A stretch of DNA of 31,645 nucleotides. Source: a virus. Positions 14,253-22,705 of the stretch are shown one piece after another. The stretch is taken from the IMG/VR virus record IMGVR_UViG_3300047443_000066, positions 1-31,645 of that record. The stretch is one strand, 5' to 3'. How positions within the stretch are numbered: position 1 is the first letter of the stretch; every line of letters starts with the position of its first letter. The position numbers and the translations under genes are program-made. The notes below the pieces were generated by a model. It saw nothing but the letters and a program-made list of their open reading frames with translations. It made no database searches and had not been told where the DNA came from.

Positions 14253-14657
14253 GTGGCCACCCCACCCCCCCTGCCCGCGGGGCCTTTCTGCGCGGCATGC
14301 GGCGGCGACGCGGTCGTGAACTGGCAGCGCCGCCCCACCGAGGCGGAGGTCGCCGACGTCATCAACACCGAAGAGGAACGGCGCGCGGTGCTCCAGCTCC
14401 TGGCCGACCCGCTCCTGGGACCGCCCGAGTTCGGGCCGCTGCCGATCGGCGACGGCATGACCCGCCCCGTCTACGCGTGCGCGCAGCACGCCATCACCCT
14501 CGACGGCGCCTCCCTCATCCACCAGAGCACATGCACGGCCCCGAACACGGACAACCTGCCCGGCTGCGACTGCACCCCGGAAACCACGGCGCCCGCGCCG
14601 CTGGAACAGACCCCGGCGGCCCTCCAGCTGCCCGACCACTGGACCACCGGCGCCTGA
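14253..14657 (+). CDS. Small Cys-rich, probably zinc-binding protein
   Basis: The protein has 134 residues and a GTG start after GGAGGAG. Cys13 and Cys16 (FCAACGG) together with a later CAQH and a CDC pair suggest one or two zinc sites. The middle is charged helix (TEEERRAVLQLL) and the end is Pro/Thr-rich. It lies 32 nt before the portal gene. Related small zinc proteins occur in this position in actinophages, but their role is not known. Confidence 0.55.
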   Translation: MATPPPLPAGPFCAACGGDAVVNWQRRPTEAEVADVINTEEERRAVLQLLADPLLGPPEFGPLPIGDGMTRPVYACAQHAITLDGASLIHQSTCTAPNTDNLPGCDCTPETTAPAPLEQTPAALQLPDHWTTGA

Positions 14658-14689
14658 TGCCCGAGCGTAGATAGGAGGCACAGCCCCCG

Positions 14690-17600
14690 ATGAGCCTCCG
14701 CGACCGTCTCGCCAAGGCGTTCGGTGCCCGGCCGCCGGCCGACATGCAGGCAGCCGAGGAAACCGCCGGGATGTCCCCGACGCGGCCGTTCTCCCCGGGC
14801 CAGCCCATCGGCCCGTACGACGGCTACAACCGCACGCCCCGCACCCATGACTTCGTCACCGGGTACAACATCTCCGCCCGGCCCAAGGCGAACGAGCGGG
14901 TCTCCTTCGAAACGTTGCGCGGCCTGGTCGACTCCTACGACGTGGCGCAGATGTGCATCTGGCACCGCATCGACTCCATCCGCGCCCTCGACTGGGCCCT
15001 CGTCCCCGCCCGTGGCTTCCGCGGCGACGCCGACCAGGCCATCGACATCGGCATGCAGGTGCTGTCCAAGCCGGACCGGCAGAACTCGTTCTCCACCTGG
15101 CTTGCGACCTGGCTGTACGACATCCTCGCCTACGACGCCGGCACCCTGTACCGGCTGCGGAACCGCGGCGGCCGCGCGATTGGCCTCCGGGTCGTCGACG
15201 GCACGTCGATCGCCCCGCTCCTGGACTACTGGGGCAACAGCCCCGAGCCGCCCGCCGAGGCGTATGTGCAGTACGCGAACGGCCTGCCCTGGAACTGGCT
15301 CACCCGCCACGACCTGGTGTACACCCCGTTCCGGCCGCGGGCGAGCAGCCCTTACGGGTACGCGCCGCTCGAAAGCATCCTGCTCAACGCCAACACCGAC
15401 CTCCGGTTCCAGGCGTACTTCCTCCAGCGGTTCACCGAGGGCAACATCCCCGAGGCGTTCGCGTCGGCGCCGGAGTCCTGGACCCCGCAGCAGATCGAGG
15501 AGTTCCAGGGCTACTGGGACGCCTTCATGCTCGGCGACCAGTCGATCAAGCACCAGATCAAGTGGATGCCCGGTGGCGGCAGCATCGTCTGGTCCAACGA
15601 AAAAGACTTCTCCGACGCCTTCTCCCTGTTCCTGATGCGGAAGACCTGCGCGTCCTTCCACATCGTCCCGTCCGACCTGGGCTTCACCGAGACCGTCAAC
15701 AAGTCGTCCGGTGAGACGCAGGCCGACGTGCAGCACCGCGTCGGTGACCTGCCCCTGGTGTCCCACATCCAGGGTGTCCTGACCTCGTTCCTCCAGCACG
15801 ACCTCGGCCTGCCGCTGGAGTTCGCGTTCGACACCGGGCAGGAAAAAGAGGACCGGCTCACCCTCGCTCAGGCGTGGCAGATTTACATCGAGTCCGGCAT
15901 GGCCAGCCCCGACGAGGGCCGCGAGGAGCTGCTGGGCCTGCCCGCCGACCCGCGCCGGCCGACGCCGCGGTTCTTCAACACCAGCCGCCTCGGCCCCGTC
16001 CCGCTGCTCAACATCGACGGCGTCGGCGGCAAGGTCGACCCGGAGACGTACGCGCCGGCCGAAGACCAGGCCCTGCCCGCGCAGCCGTTCGTACCGGCGC
16101 CCGGGGTCCTCCCGGCCCAAGGCACCACGGACGCGGCGACGGTCTCGGCCGCCGAGGACACCTACCAGTCCACCGTCCACGAGACCGCGCAGCAGGTCGC
16201 CAAGGACGCCGCGCCCACGGCCGCCGAGGGCATCACCACCGGCACCGGCCTGCACGGCTACGACCTCGACGACGACGAGGACGAGCCCGGTGAGCTGGTC
16301 AAGCGGGAGATGACCGCCTTCCGGTCCTTCCGTAAGGCCCGCCGACGCTCCGGCGCCTGGCGGGACTTCGAGTTCCGGCACGTCCCCGCGCACGCCGGCC
16401 GCCGCCTCAACCAGGCCGGCCGCGCCCAGGTACGCAAGGACGCCGGCGAGATCGCCTGTGCGGGCCTCGTCGTGCAGGCCACCGACACCGGCCGCGTCCT
16501 CATGCTCCAGCGCGCCCTCACCCCGGACGATCCGGCCGGCGGCACATGGGAGTTCCCCGGCGGCCACCTGGAAGGCGACGAGAAGCCGGTGGCCGGCGCC
16601 GTCCGCGAGTGGTGCGAGGAGACCCACTTCATCCTCCCCTTCGACCCCGACGCCATGGCCGCGCTCGCGTTCGCCACGCCCGCGTGGACGTCCGGCATCT
16701 ACGCCGGCTACGTCTACACGGTCCCCTCGGAGTCCCTACTGGACCTGACCCGACGCGACCAGGTCACCAACCCCGACGACCCCGACGGGGACAAGGTGGA
16801 GGCCGTCGCCTGGTGGGATCCCGAGCAGCTGCGCGGGAACCCCGCCGTACGCCCGGAACTCCTCGCCGACCTCGACTGCGTCTTGTCCGCGCTCGGCCAC
16901 CCGATAGCCGACGACGACGTCCTCAAGGCAGGCCGCGGCCCAAAAGGTGAGGGCGCTGAAGAAGGCGCGGCCGAACGGTGGCTCGGCTGGCGGATGGACC
17001 TCAAGGCCGTCCGCTACTGGGCACCCCTGATAGCCGCCGCACTCCGCGGCGCCCTCAACCCCCGCCAGATCGCCAAGGCGTGGCTGTCCGCGGCCTCCCA
17101 GCCCACCGCGGGCAGGAAGGCCGACCGGCTGCGTGAACTCAACGCACAGGCCCGCCAGTGGCTGGAGCAGCACGCCCCCGAACTGGCCGCCGCCCTGGAG
17201 GACACCATCGCCGGTGTCTACACCGACGGCTACGTCATCGGTGTCGTAGCCGCCGAGGCCGCCGTCGCTGAAGCCAGCGGCGCGGTCGCGGCCGGTGTCG
17301 ACTGGGCTGGGTGGGAGCCCGGCGACGCGAAGGCAGCCCAGCTTCTCCTCGGCCCCAAGGGCGACGGAGCGGGTCTGCGGAGCCTCCTGAACGACAGCGG
17401 GGTCACCATCCGCTCCATCGTCGACACCCGCCTGGGCGCCCTGGGCCGACTGCTGGCCGAAGGCGCAGAGCGCGGCGACAGCCCCACCACCATCGCCACG
17501 GCGATCGAGGGCCTGCTCAGCGACGCGACACGGGCCGAGATGATCGCCACGACCGAGCTGTGCCGGGCCGTATCCGCGGCCAGCCTCGGCACCTACCTGG

Positions 17601-17782
17601 CGAACGGCATCGAGCGCATCGAATGGGACAGCGCCGGCGACGGCCGCGTCTGCCCGATCTGCCAGACCAACCAAGACGCCGGCCCGCGCACCCCCGGAGA
17701 CACCTTCCCCTCCGGCCAGACCGCACCGCCCGGGCACCCCTGGTGCCGCTGCGCACTCGTACCCGTGACAGGAGGAGCCTGA
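14690..17782 (+). CDS. Portal protein fused to a Nudix hydrolase domain and a MuF-like head morphogenesis domain
   Basis: The protein has 1030 residues in one uninterrupted frame; AGGAGG precedes ATG. Residues 1 to about 450 are a phage portal (SFETLRGLVDSYDVAQMCIW, AYDAGTLYRLRN, KSSGETQADVQHR), forming the ring through which DNA passes. After a linker, residues about 588-721 form a Nudix domain with a box from GGHLEGDEKPVAG to REWCEETHF (about 623-646). The catalytic Glu residues are present, but the usual Gly after EEx is His. Residues about 764-1030 are MuF-like and end with VCPICQ (Cys988) and HPWCRC. Portal-MuF fusions are known; a Nudix domain between them is unusual. The Nudix substrate cannot be told. 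It overlaps the XkdF-like gene. Confidence 0.9.
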   Translation: MSLRDRLAKAFGARPPADMQAAEETAGMSPTRPFSPGQPIGPYDGYNRTPRTHDFVTGYNISARPKANERVSFETLRGLVDSYDVAQMCIWHRIDSIRALDWALVPARGFRGDADQAIDIGMQVLSKPDRQNSFSTWLATWLYDILAYDAGTLYRLRNRGGRAIGLRVVDGTSIAPLLDYWGNSPEPPAEAYVQYANGLPWNWLTRHDLVYTPFRPRASSPYGYAPLESILLNANTDLRFQAYFLQRFTEGNIPEAFASAPESWTPQQIEEFQGYWDAFMLGDQSIKHQIKWMPGGGSIVWSNEKDFSDAFSLFLMRKTCASFHIVPSDLGFTETVNKSSGETQADVQHRVGDLPLVSHIQGVLTSFLQHDLGLPLEFAFDTGQEKEDRLTLAQAWQIYIESGMASPDEGREELLGLPADPRRPTPRFFNTSRLGPVPLLNIDGVGGKVDPETYAPAEDQALPAQPFVPAPGVLPAQGTTDAATVSAAEDTYQSTVHETAQQVAKDAAPTAAEGITTGTGLHGYDLDDDEDEPGELVKREMTAFRSFRKARRRSGAWRDFEFRHVPAHAGRRLNQAGRAQVRKDAGEIACAGLVVQATDTGRVLMLQRALTPDDPAGGTWEFPGGHLEGDEKPVAGAVREWCEETHFILPFDPDAMAALAFATPAWTSGIYAGYVYTVPSESLLDLTRRDQVTNPDDPDGDKVEAVAWWDPEQLRGNPAVRPELLADLDCVLSALGHPIADDDVLKAGRGPKGEGAEEGAAERWLGWRMDLKAVRYWAPLIAAALRGALNPRQIAKAWLSAASQPTAGRKADRLRELNAQARQWLEQHAPELAAALEDTIAGVYTDGYVIGVVAAEAAVAEASGAVAAGVDWAGWEPGDAKAAQLLLGPKGDGAGLRSLLNDSGVTIRSIVDTRLGALGRLLAEGAERGDSPTTIATAIEGLLSDATRAEMIATTELCRAVSAASLGTYLANGIERIEWDSAGDGRVCPICQTNQDAGPRTPGDTFPSGQTAPPGHPWCRCALVPVTGGA

Positions 17783-18159
17783 TGCCCGACGAGCAGCGCT
17801 ACGTGCTCGGCGTCGCCTACCAGGCCGGACCCGACCCCATGATCAAGCGGGGCGCGGACGGCGGCCGTGACTTCTTCTCCGCGGAGGAGCTGGAAAAGGC
17901 CGCATGGCGGTACCTCCAGAACGGCCCCGAAGTCGGGCTGTTCCACGCCGACGGCACGGAGGGCGCCGCAACGGTCGTCGAGTCGTACATCTACCGCGGC
18001 CCCGACTGGGAACTCGGCAACGGCGTCGTCGTGAAGGCCGGTGACTGGCTCGTCGGCGCAGTGCTCGACGAGAACGCCTGGCAGCTCTACAAGTCCGGGC
18101 GCGTCACCGGCTGGTCACCGCAGGGTTCAGCGCGCCGCATCACCCCACGGAGTAGCTGA
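17782..18159 (+). CDS. XkdF-like head maturation protein (candidate prohead protease)
   Basis: The protein has 125 residues; its ATG overlaps the portal stop as TGATG, with GGAGGAG just upstream. It fits the XkdF family: RYVLGVAYQAG near the start, FFSAEELEKAAWRYL, EVGLFHADG, VVESYIYRG, VVVKAGDWLVGAVLDE and a final GRVTGWSPQGSARR. XkdF-type proteins sit beside scaffold genes and are thought to be head maturation proteases. The His in LFHADG and the late Ser in GWSPQGS fit that idea but do not prove it. The motif that usually follows in the same polypeptide appears instead at the start of the next gene. Confidence 0.7.
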   Translation: MPDEQRYVLGVAYQAGPDPMIKRGADGGRDFFSAEELEKAAWRYLQNGPEVGLFHADGTEGAATVVESYIYRGPDWELGNGVVVKAGDWLVGAVLDENAWQLYKSGRVTGWSPQGSARRITPRSS

Positions 18160-19754
18160 TGCCCCACACCCCCGACGAGGAGTTCACCGAACTCATCGAC
18201 GCCAACATCAACCGCGTCGACCTGGTCGACAAGGCCGCGAACGGCCTGCCGATCCTCATGGCCAAGCAGCAGGGCGACGCCCCGGCCGGCCTGATGGACC
18301 CCGCGCTCGTCCGCGACCTCATCGGCAAGACCGCCGACCCCGAGCCTGCCCCCCAGGCGGCGGACACGGTGACGATGTCCGGCAGCCCCGGCGCCATAGC
18401 CCGACTCATCCACGAGGCCGCCGCCCGGCCGGCCGACGCCAGCATCACGAAGGACGCGGACATGGCCACCGACACCGACCTGGACCCGACGGTGGTCCTC
18501 GCCGAGCCCGACGGCGACGCCCCCGGCGACGTCAACACCCCCGGCAGCCCCGCATGGGAGGCCGTGGACGCCGCGACCGCCCGTAAGTGGACGAGCATCC
18601 TGTCCCGGGCCAAGGGCGCGCTCGCGGTCATGGCGGACAGGGAAATGGTCGAGGCCGCGTCCGCCGACCCGGACGACTACGACTCCGCCCTCGACCTCAA
18701 CGACGCGGCCTGCGCCATCGACTACGCCATTTCGGTGCTCGCCCCGTTCGCCGTGGACGAGCAGGCTGAAGTCGACTGCGGCATCGCCGAGATGGAGGCC
18801 GTCGGCAAGGCCCTCGCCGACTTCGACACGGGCCAGCTGGACGTCATCGAGTCCCTGACCCAGGTGGCGAAGGCCGGCCGGTCCCTGTCGGCGGCGAACG
18901 AGCGCGCCATCCGTGACGCGGTCGAGTCTCTGCAGAAGGTTCTCACCTCCCTGCCGGCCGCCCCCGACACCCCGGAGAGCGGCCGCCCGGTCGCCAAGAA
19001 GGAGACCGACATGCAGCCGGAGACCGGCAACGCCCCCGAGACCGTCGAGACCCCGGCCGCCGAGCCTGTCGGCAAGGCTGACGGCGAGGGCAAGGCGCCG
19101 ATGGTCGCTGTCTACGACGCCAAGGGCAAGCTCGTGGGCATCGTCGACCCCACCGAGATCACCCCGATCTCCGGTGCCGACGCCACCGAGGACACCCCGG
19201 AGGAGGCCCCCGCGGTCCCCGAGGCGCCCGAGGCCCCCGCGGAGGACGCGGCCGACCTGGCCCCGGCCGACGCCGCCGGCACCCCCGCCGACGGCGAGGA
19301 CGTCACCAAGACCACCAACGAGGACGCCGCCGCCACCGGCGACGACGTCACCAAGCAGTCCACTGACACCGACTCGGACGACGTACTCAAGAGCAGCATC
19401 TGCGACATGGTCAAGGGCATGCTCGACGAACACGGCGCCACCCAGACGGCACATCTCACCAAGCAGGGTGAGGCCATTCTGGAGCTGGTGGAACTCGTCG
19501 AGACCCTCAAGGGCCAGGTCAAGGCGCTGGAGGAGCAGCCCGCCGAGCCGAAGGTGTTCGCCCAGGGAGCCATCCCGCCCGCGCACCTCATGCGTGGCCA
19601 GGACAACGGCGCCGCGCCCGTCGACATGGCCAAGGCCCGCGAGCTGAAGAAGTCGCTGTACGGCGGTACCGCGCCCGAGCAGAACGAGGCCGCCAAGACC
19701 ATGCAGTCGGCCGCCATCGAAGCGCTCCAGGCGATCCACCAGCGGCGTGCGTAA
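18159..19754 (+). CDS. Acidic scaffolding-type protein
   Basis: The protein has 531 residues. Its ATG overlaps the XkdF stop as TGATG. The first 30 residues contain NRVDLVDKAANG, which in related phages belongs to the end of the protease domain. The middle is helical and the region about 290-410 is an Ala/Pro/Glu/Asp-rich disordered stretch with repeated DDVTK-like words. The C-terminal part is coiled coil (AILELVELVETLKGQVKALEE) and ends in a basic QAIHQRRA, as scaffold capsid-binding tails often do. It likely guides capsid assembly and is then degraded. A terminator-like hairpin follows directly. Confidence 0.7.
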   Translation: MPHTPDEEFTELIDANINRVDLVDKAANGLPILMAKQQGDAPAGLMDPALVRDLIGKTADPEPAPQAADTVTMSGSPGAIARLIHEAAARPADASITKDADMATDTDLDPTVVLAEPDGDAPGDVNTPGSPAWEAVDAATARKWTSILSRAKGALAVMADREMVEAASADPDDYDSALDLNDAACAIDYAISVLAPFAVDEQAEVDCGIAEMEAVGKALADFDTGQLDVIESLTQVAKAGRSLSAANERAIRDAVESLQKVLTSLPAAPDTPESGRPVAKKETDMQPETGNAPETVETPAAEPVGKADGEGKAPMVAVYDAKGKLVGIVDPTEITPISGADATEDTPEEAPAVPEAPEAPAEDAADLAPADAAGTPADGEDVTKTTNEDAAATGDDVTKQSTDTDSDDVLKSSICDMVKGMLDEHGATQTAHLTKQGEAILELVELVETLKGQVKALEEQPAEPKVFAQGAIPPAHLMRGQDNGAAPVDMAKARELKKSLYGGTAPEQNEAAKTMQSAAIEALQAIHQRRA

Positions 19755-19789
19755 GTAGCCGCCCCCCTTCTCCTCTCCCTTCCCCCGAA

Positions 19790-19820
19790 CCCCCGGACGC
19801 GGACCGCGCCGGGGGTTTTT
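19790..19820 (+). terminator. Terminator-like hairpin between scaffold and capsid genes
   Basis: CCCCCGG at 19790-19796 pairs with CCGGGGG at 19809-19815, an inner CGC/GCG pair lengthens the stem, and TTTTT occupies 19816-19820. The capsid ribosome site begins about 9 nt later, leaving no room for a promoter. It may be a partial terminator or an RNA-processing stem that sets capsid dosage. Confidence 0.75.
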
Positions 19821-19840
19821 GCATGCCCAGGAGGCACCCC

Positions 19841-21337
19841 TTGAGCGCTCCGCTCGAAAACGTCACCGAGGAGACCCTCGCCGCCATCTCCAAGGCGCAG
19901 ACTACGGGCATCCTCACCGGGACCGGCGTCTACAGCTACGACCTGTCCGGCCTGGTCTCGCTGATCCCGGTCGTCACCCCGTTCCGCGACATCGTCTCCC
20001 GCGTCAAGAGCTCGGACGGTAACCCGTACGCGGTGTGGCGCGCGATCATGGACACGACCGCCGCGCAGCCCGACCCGTCCATGGGCTTCGACTACGCGGC
20101 CAATGAGGTCGTGTTCCAGGAGCAGGACTTCCAGGCTCGCTACAAGCCGACCGGCCTCGCCGGCCTGGTCACTCAGGACGCGTTCGACCTGGGCACCGGC
20201 TACGCCGACCCGTTCCAGGTCGCGACGTTCCAGACCCTGAACCAGGTCCTCATCGGTGACGACCGCAAGCTCCTCGGCGGCCAGTCCTTCGCGCTCGCCC
20301 GCCCGGCGGCCCCGACCATCGCCCAGTCCGCGTCCGGCGGCACCATCGGCGCGACCACCGTGTACGTCGGTGTCGCGGCCCGTACCGGCTCCGGCTACTA
20401 CTACGGGTCGGGCAACTCCCAGGGCAACAGCGCCTCCACCACGTTCGCGTCGGGCGCCACCAACAGCCTCACCGCGACCGTGGGCGCGGTCCGCGGTGCC
20501 GTCGCGTACGACTGGTTCCAGTCGGCGAACGGCTCGACCTGGTACTACTACACCACCACCACGGTCAACACCGTCGTCTTCAACAAGGTCATCGCCGTCG
20601 ACCAGGCGCTGCCGTCCGGCACGGCCGTCCCGGACCTGACCACCAGCTGGAAGGGCGCGGCCGCCACCAAGCCGACGTTCAACGCCGCGGCCGACAACGG
20701 CTCCGCGAACGCGAACGACTACGACGGCTTCATGGCGACGCTGGCGGGCGACTACAACGGCAACGGCCAGTGGGTCACCCCGGGTACCGGCACCGCCAAC
20801 CCGTCGACCTTCAAGAGCCTCGACGGCGCTGCCCTGACCTTCGCCGGCGGCCAGGTCCAGGAGATCGAGAACTACGTCTTCCTGCCCCTGTGGAACCAGA
20901 TCAAGGCGTCCCCGACGGCCCTGATGATGAACGCCGCGCAGGCCCAGGAGATCGCGAACCTCGTCCTGTCGTCCGCCGCGTCGACCACGTTCCTCAACAC
21001 CGACTCCAGCGGCCGCATCAGCGTCACCGCGGGTGGCCGGGTCGGCGAGATCGTCAACGCCCCGGCCGGCGGTGTGACCGTCCCGATCGAGGTTCACACC
21101 AGCCTGCCCCCGGGCATGATCATCGCCCGCACCGACCGCGTGCCGTTCCCGCAGGCGAACATCTCCAACGTCCTGGAGTACCGCAACCTGCGTGACACCG
21201 CTCAGTTCGACTACGGCATCAGCCGCATCGCCGGCACCGCCGGCGGCGGTCCGCGCCGCGAGTTCGAGATCCGTTCGGTCGGCGCGTTCGTCAACCGCGC
21301 CCCGGTCGCCATGGCGACCCTCGCCAACGTCGGCTAA
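19841..21337 (+). CDS. Major capsid protein (HK97-type)
   Basis: The protein has 498 residues. TTG at 19841 is chosen because AGGAGG ends 7 nt before it; the in-frame ATG at 19823 sits on the terminator T tract with no ribosome site. Features include SLIPVVTPFRDIVSRV near the N-arm, FQEQDFQARYKPTGLAGLV, DPFQVATFQTLNQVLIGDDR in the spine-helix region and a C-terminal RREFEIRSVGAFVNRAPVAM. Residues about 150-265 are a Gly/Ser/Thr/Tyr-rich beta insertion not part of the minimal fold, likely an outward-facing decoration. Position after protease and scaffold supports the call. It forms the icosahedral shell. Confidence 0.85.
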   Translation: MSAPLENVTEETLAAISKAQTTGILTGTGVYSYDLSGLVSLIPVVTPFRDIVSRVKSSDGNPYAVWRAIMDTTAAQPDPSMGFDYAANEVVFQEQDFQARYKPTGLAGLVTQDAFDLGTGYADPFQVATFQTLNQVLIGDDRKLLGGQSFALARPAAPTIAQSASGGTIGATTVYVGVAARTGSGYYYGSGNSQGNSASTTFASGATNSLTATVGAVRGAVAYDWFQSANGSTWYYYTTTTVNTVVFNKVIAVDQALPSGTAVPDLTTSWKGAAATKPTFNAAADNGSANANDYDGFMATLAGDYNGNGQWVTPGTGTANPSTFKSLDGAALTFAGGQVQEIENYVFLPLWNQIKASPTALMMNAAQAQEIANLVLSSAASTTFLNTDSSGRISVTAGGRVGEIVNAPAGGVTVPIEVHTSLPPGMIIARTDRVPFPQANISNVLEYRNLRDTAQFDYGISRIAGTAGGGPRREFEIRSVGAFVNRAPVAMATLANVG

Positions 21338-21346
21338 CCGCCCTGT

Positions 21347-21378
21347 CGGGGCCCCGTAGGTCTTCCTGCGGGGCCCCG
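21347..21378 (+). terminator. Perfect GC hairpin after the capsid gene
   Basis: CGGGGCCCCG at 21347-21356 repeats as its own complement at 21369-21378, and an AGG/CCT pair continues the stem into the loop. There is no T tract. It lies 10 nt after the capsid stop and may end the transcript or protect the 3' end of capsid mRNA. Confidence 0.65.
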
Positions 21379-21419
21379 GCCCGCGGCCCCCTCTTCCCTC
21401 ACCCCTGATTGGAGCAGGC

Positions 21420-21830
21420 ATGCGCCTGTACTCGCGCACGGGCGTAACTGCCCTCGACGACCCCGAGTTCGGCACCTTCCAGGCCGACGAGACCGGCGGG
21501 TTCGACTTCCCCGACGAGGTCTCCGACCGACTCCACTCCTTCCACATGCGCGGCAAGCCGATGTGGGAGACCGACATCGAGCGGCAGCAGCGGCTCATCT
21601 CGGAGGAGCTGGAGCGCCGCAAGGACCCCGCCACGCTGCTGTCCGCGGTCGAGCAGCTGGTCAAGGCCGCGCAGGCCACCAGTGTCCTTACCGCGCTCGT
21701 CTCGACCCCCGAACCGGCCACCCCCGCCCCTGCCGCGCCGGCCGCGCCCGAGCCCGAACCGGCCCCCGAGCCGGCCGCGGCGAAGAAGACGGCCAGCAAG
21801 CGCGCCAGCAGCAAGCCCGCAGCCCAGTAG
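21420..21830 (+). CDS. Small capsid-adjacent protein, function unknown
   Basis: The protein has 136 residues with ATTGGAGC before ATG. The folded part (residues 1-85) reads MRLYSRTGVTALDD, FGTFQADETGGFDFPDEVSDRLHS, MWETDIERQQRLISEELERR. It matches a short protein commonly encoded right after actinophage capsid genes. The last 50 residues are an Ala/Pro/Glu then Lys/Ser tail and are probably disordered. A head decoration or stabilising role is likely but unproven. Confidence 0.6.
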   Translation: MRLYSRTGVTALDDPEFGTFQADETGGFDFPDEVSDRLHSFHMRGKPMWETDIERQQRLISEELERRKDPATLLSAVEQLVKAAQATSVLTALVSTPEPATPAPAAPAAPEPEPAPEPAAAKKTASKRASSKPAAQ

Positions 21831-21856
21831 CCCGGCACCGGAGGAGGTGACTGCCC

Positions 21857-22705
21857 ATGGCCGCCACCCCGTACGTGACCGCCGCCGAGTTCACCGCGCA
21901 CCCGACCTACCTGGACCTCGAAACCCTGCGGTCCGGGGTCATGGACCCGGCCGCGCAGACCGCCGAGCTGACCAACGTCCTGCTCATGGCGTCCGGGTGG
22001 GCCGACAACGAGTGCAACCAGCCGCTCGGCGCGCACCGGGTAGACCTCAGTACGCAGGGCCGCATCGACCAGGACGGCAACCTGATCGTGTTCCCGTCGG
22101 ACCGGCCCGTGCTGTCCGTGGCCGCGGTCTCCTACGGTTCGACGTTCTCCCGTATGTCGTACCTCGCGGCGCCGGTGGCCCGGGTCGACAAGAACCAGAC
22201 GATCTACATCCCCGTCGGGGGCGTGGCGACCCGCGGCCGGGTGTGGGTGGACATCACGTACACCGCTGGCTGGGTGTCCACCCTCCTGGCCGCGGACGCC
22301 TCGTCTGGCGCGACGTCGCTGACCGTCGCGGACCCCACCGGCATCCTGCCCGGTGCCTCCCACCGGCTGTGGGAGCCCGGCAGCGAGGAGACCGTCACCG
22401 TCTCCCCGACCTGGATCCCGCCGGCCGCCACGACGCTGCCGGCACCGACCGCGGTACCGCTCGCCGCCCCAACCGTCTTCGCGCACACCAAGGGCAGTGG
22501 CTGGTCGGGCATGCCGGCCGACATGCGCCTGGCGATCGTCAACTACACGGTCGGCCAGCTCATGCGCCCGGACACCGCGGCGGAGGACTCCTACCCGGAC
22601 ACGTCCCTGTCCCCGGCCACCCGGCAGCAGGACAGCCGCAAGGACGGCTCCGGGCTCGTCGCGGAGGCCGAACGCATCCTCGGCTCGTATGCGAGGCGCA
22701 TGTGA
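21857..22705 (+). CDS. Head-tail connector (adaptor) protein with inserted beta module
   Basis: The protein has 282 residues; GGAGGAGG precedes ATG. The N-terminal helices (YVTAAEFTAHPTYLDLETLR, AELTNVLLMASGWADNECNQ) and FPSDRPVLSVAAVSYG followed by WVDITYTAGW fit the HK97 gp6-type adaptor that binds below the portal. Residues about 141-213 add a GATSLTV beta module before the final helices (LAIVNYTVGQLMRP, LVAEAERILGSYARR). The family usually lacks this module, so length is above normal. It overlaps the next gene by GTGA. Confidence 0.75.
   Translation: MAATPYVTAAEFTAHPTYLDLETLRSGVMDPAAQTAELTNVLLMASGWADNECNQPLGAHRVDLSTQGRIDQDGNLIVFPSDRPVLSVAAVSYGSTFSRMSYLAAPVARVDKNQTIYIPVGGVATRGRVWVDITYTAGWVSTLLAADASSGATSLTVADPTGILPGASHRLWEPGSEETVTVSPTWIPPAATTLPAPTAVPLAAPTVFAHTKGSGWSGMPADMRLAIVNYTVGQLMRPDTAAEDSYPDTSLSPATRQQDSRKDGSGLVAEAERILGSYARRM

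Noticed and set aside
14471-16627. 718-codon open frame on the minus strand
   Set aside because: It runs antisense to the portal fusion, with Gly/Arg/Val-rich sequence and no recognisable motif.
19823-19840. ATG at 19823 as start of the capsid protein
   Set aside because: It lies directly after a terminator T tract with no ribosome site. TTG at 19841 has AGGAGG at proper distance.
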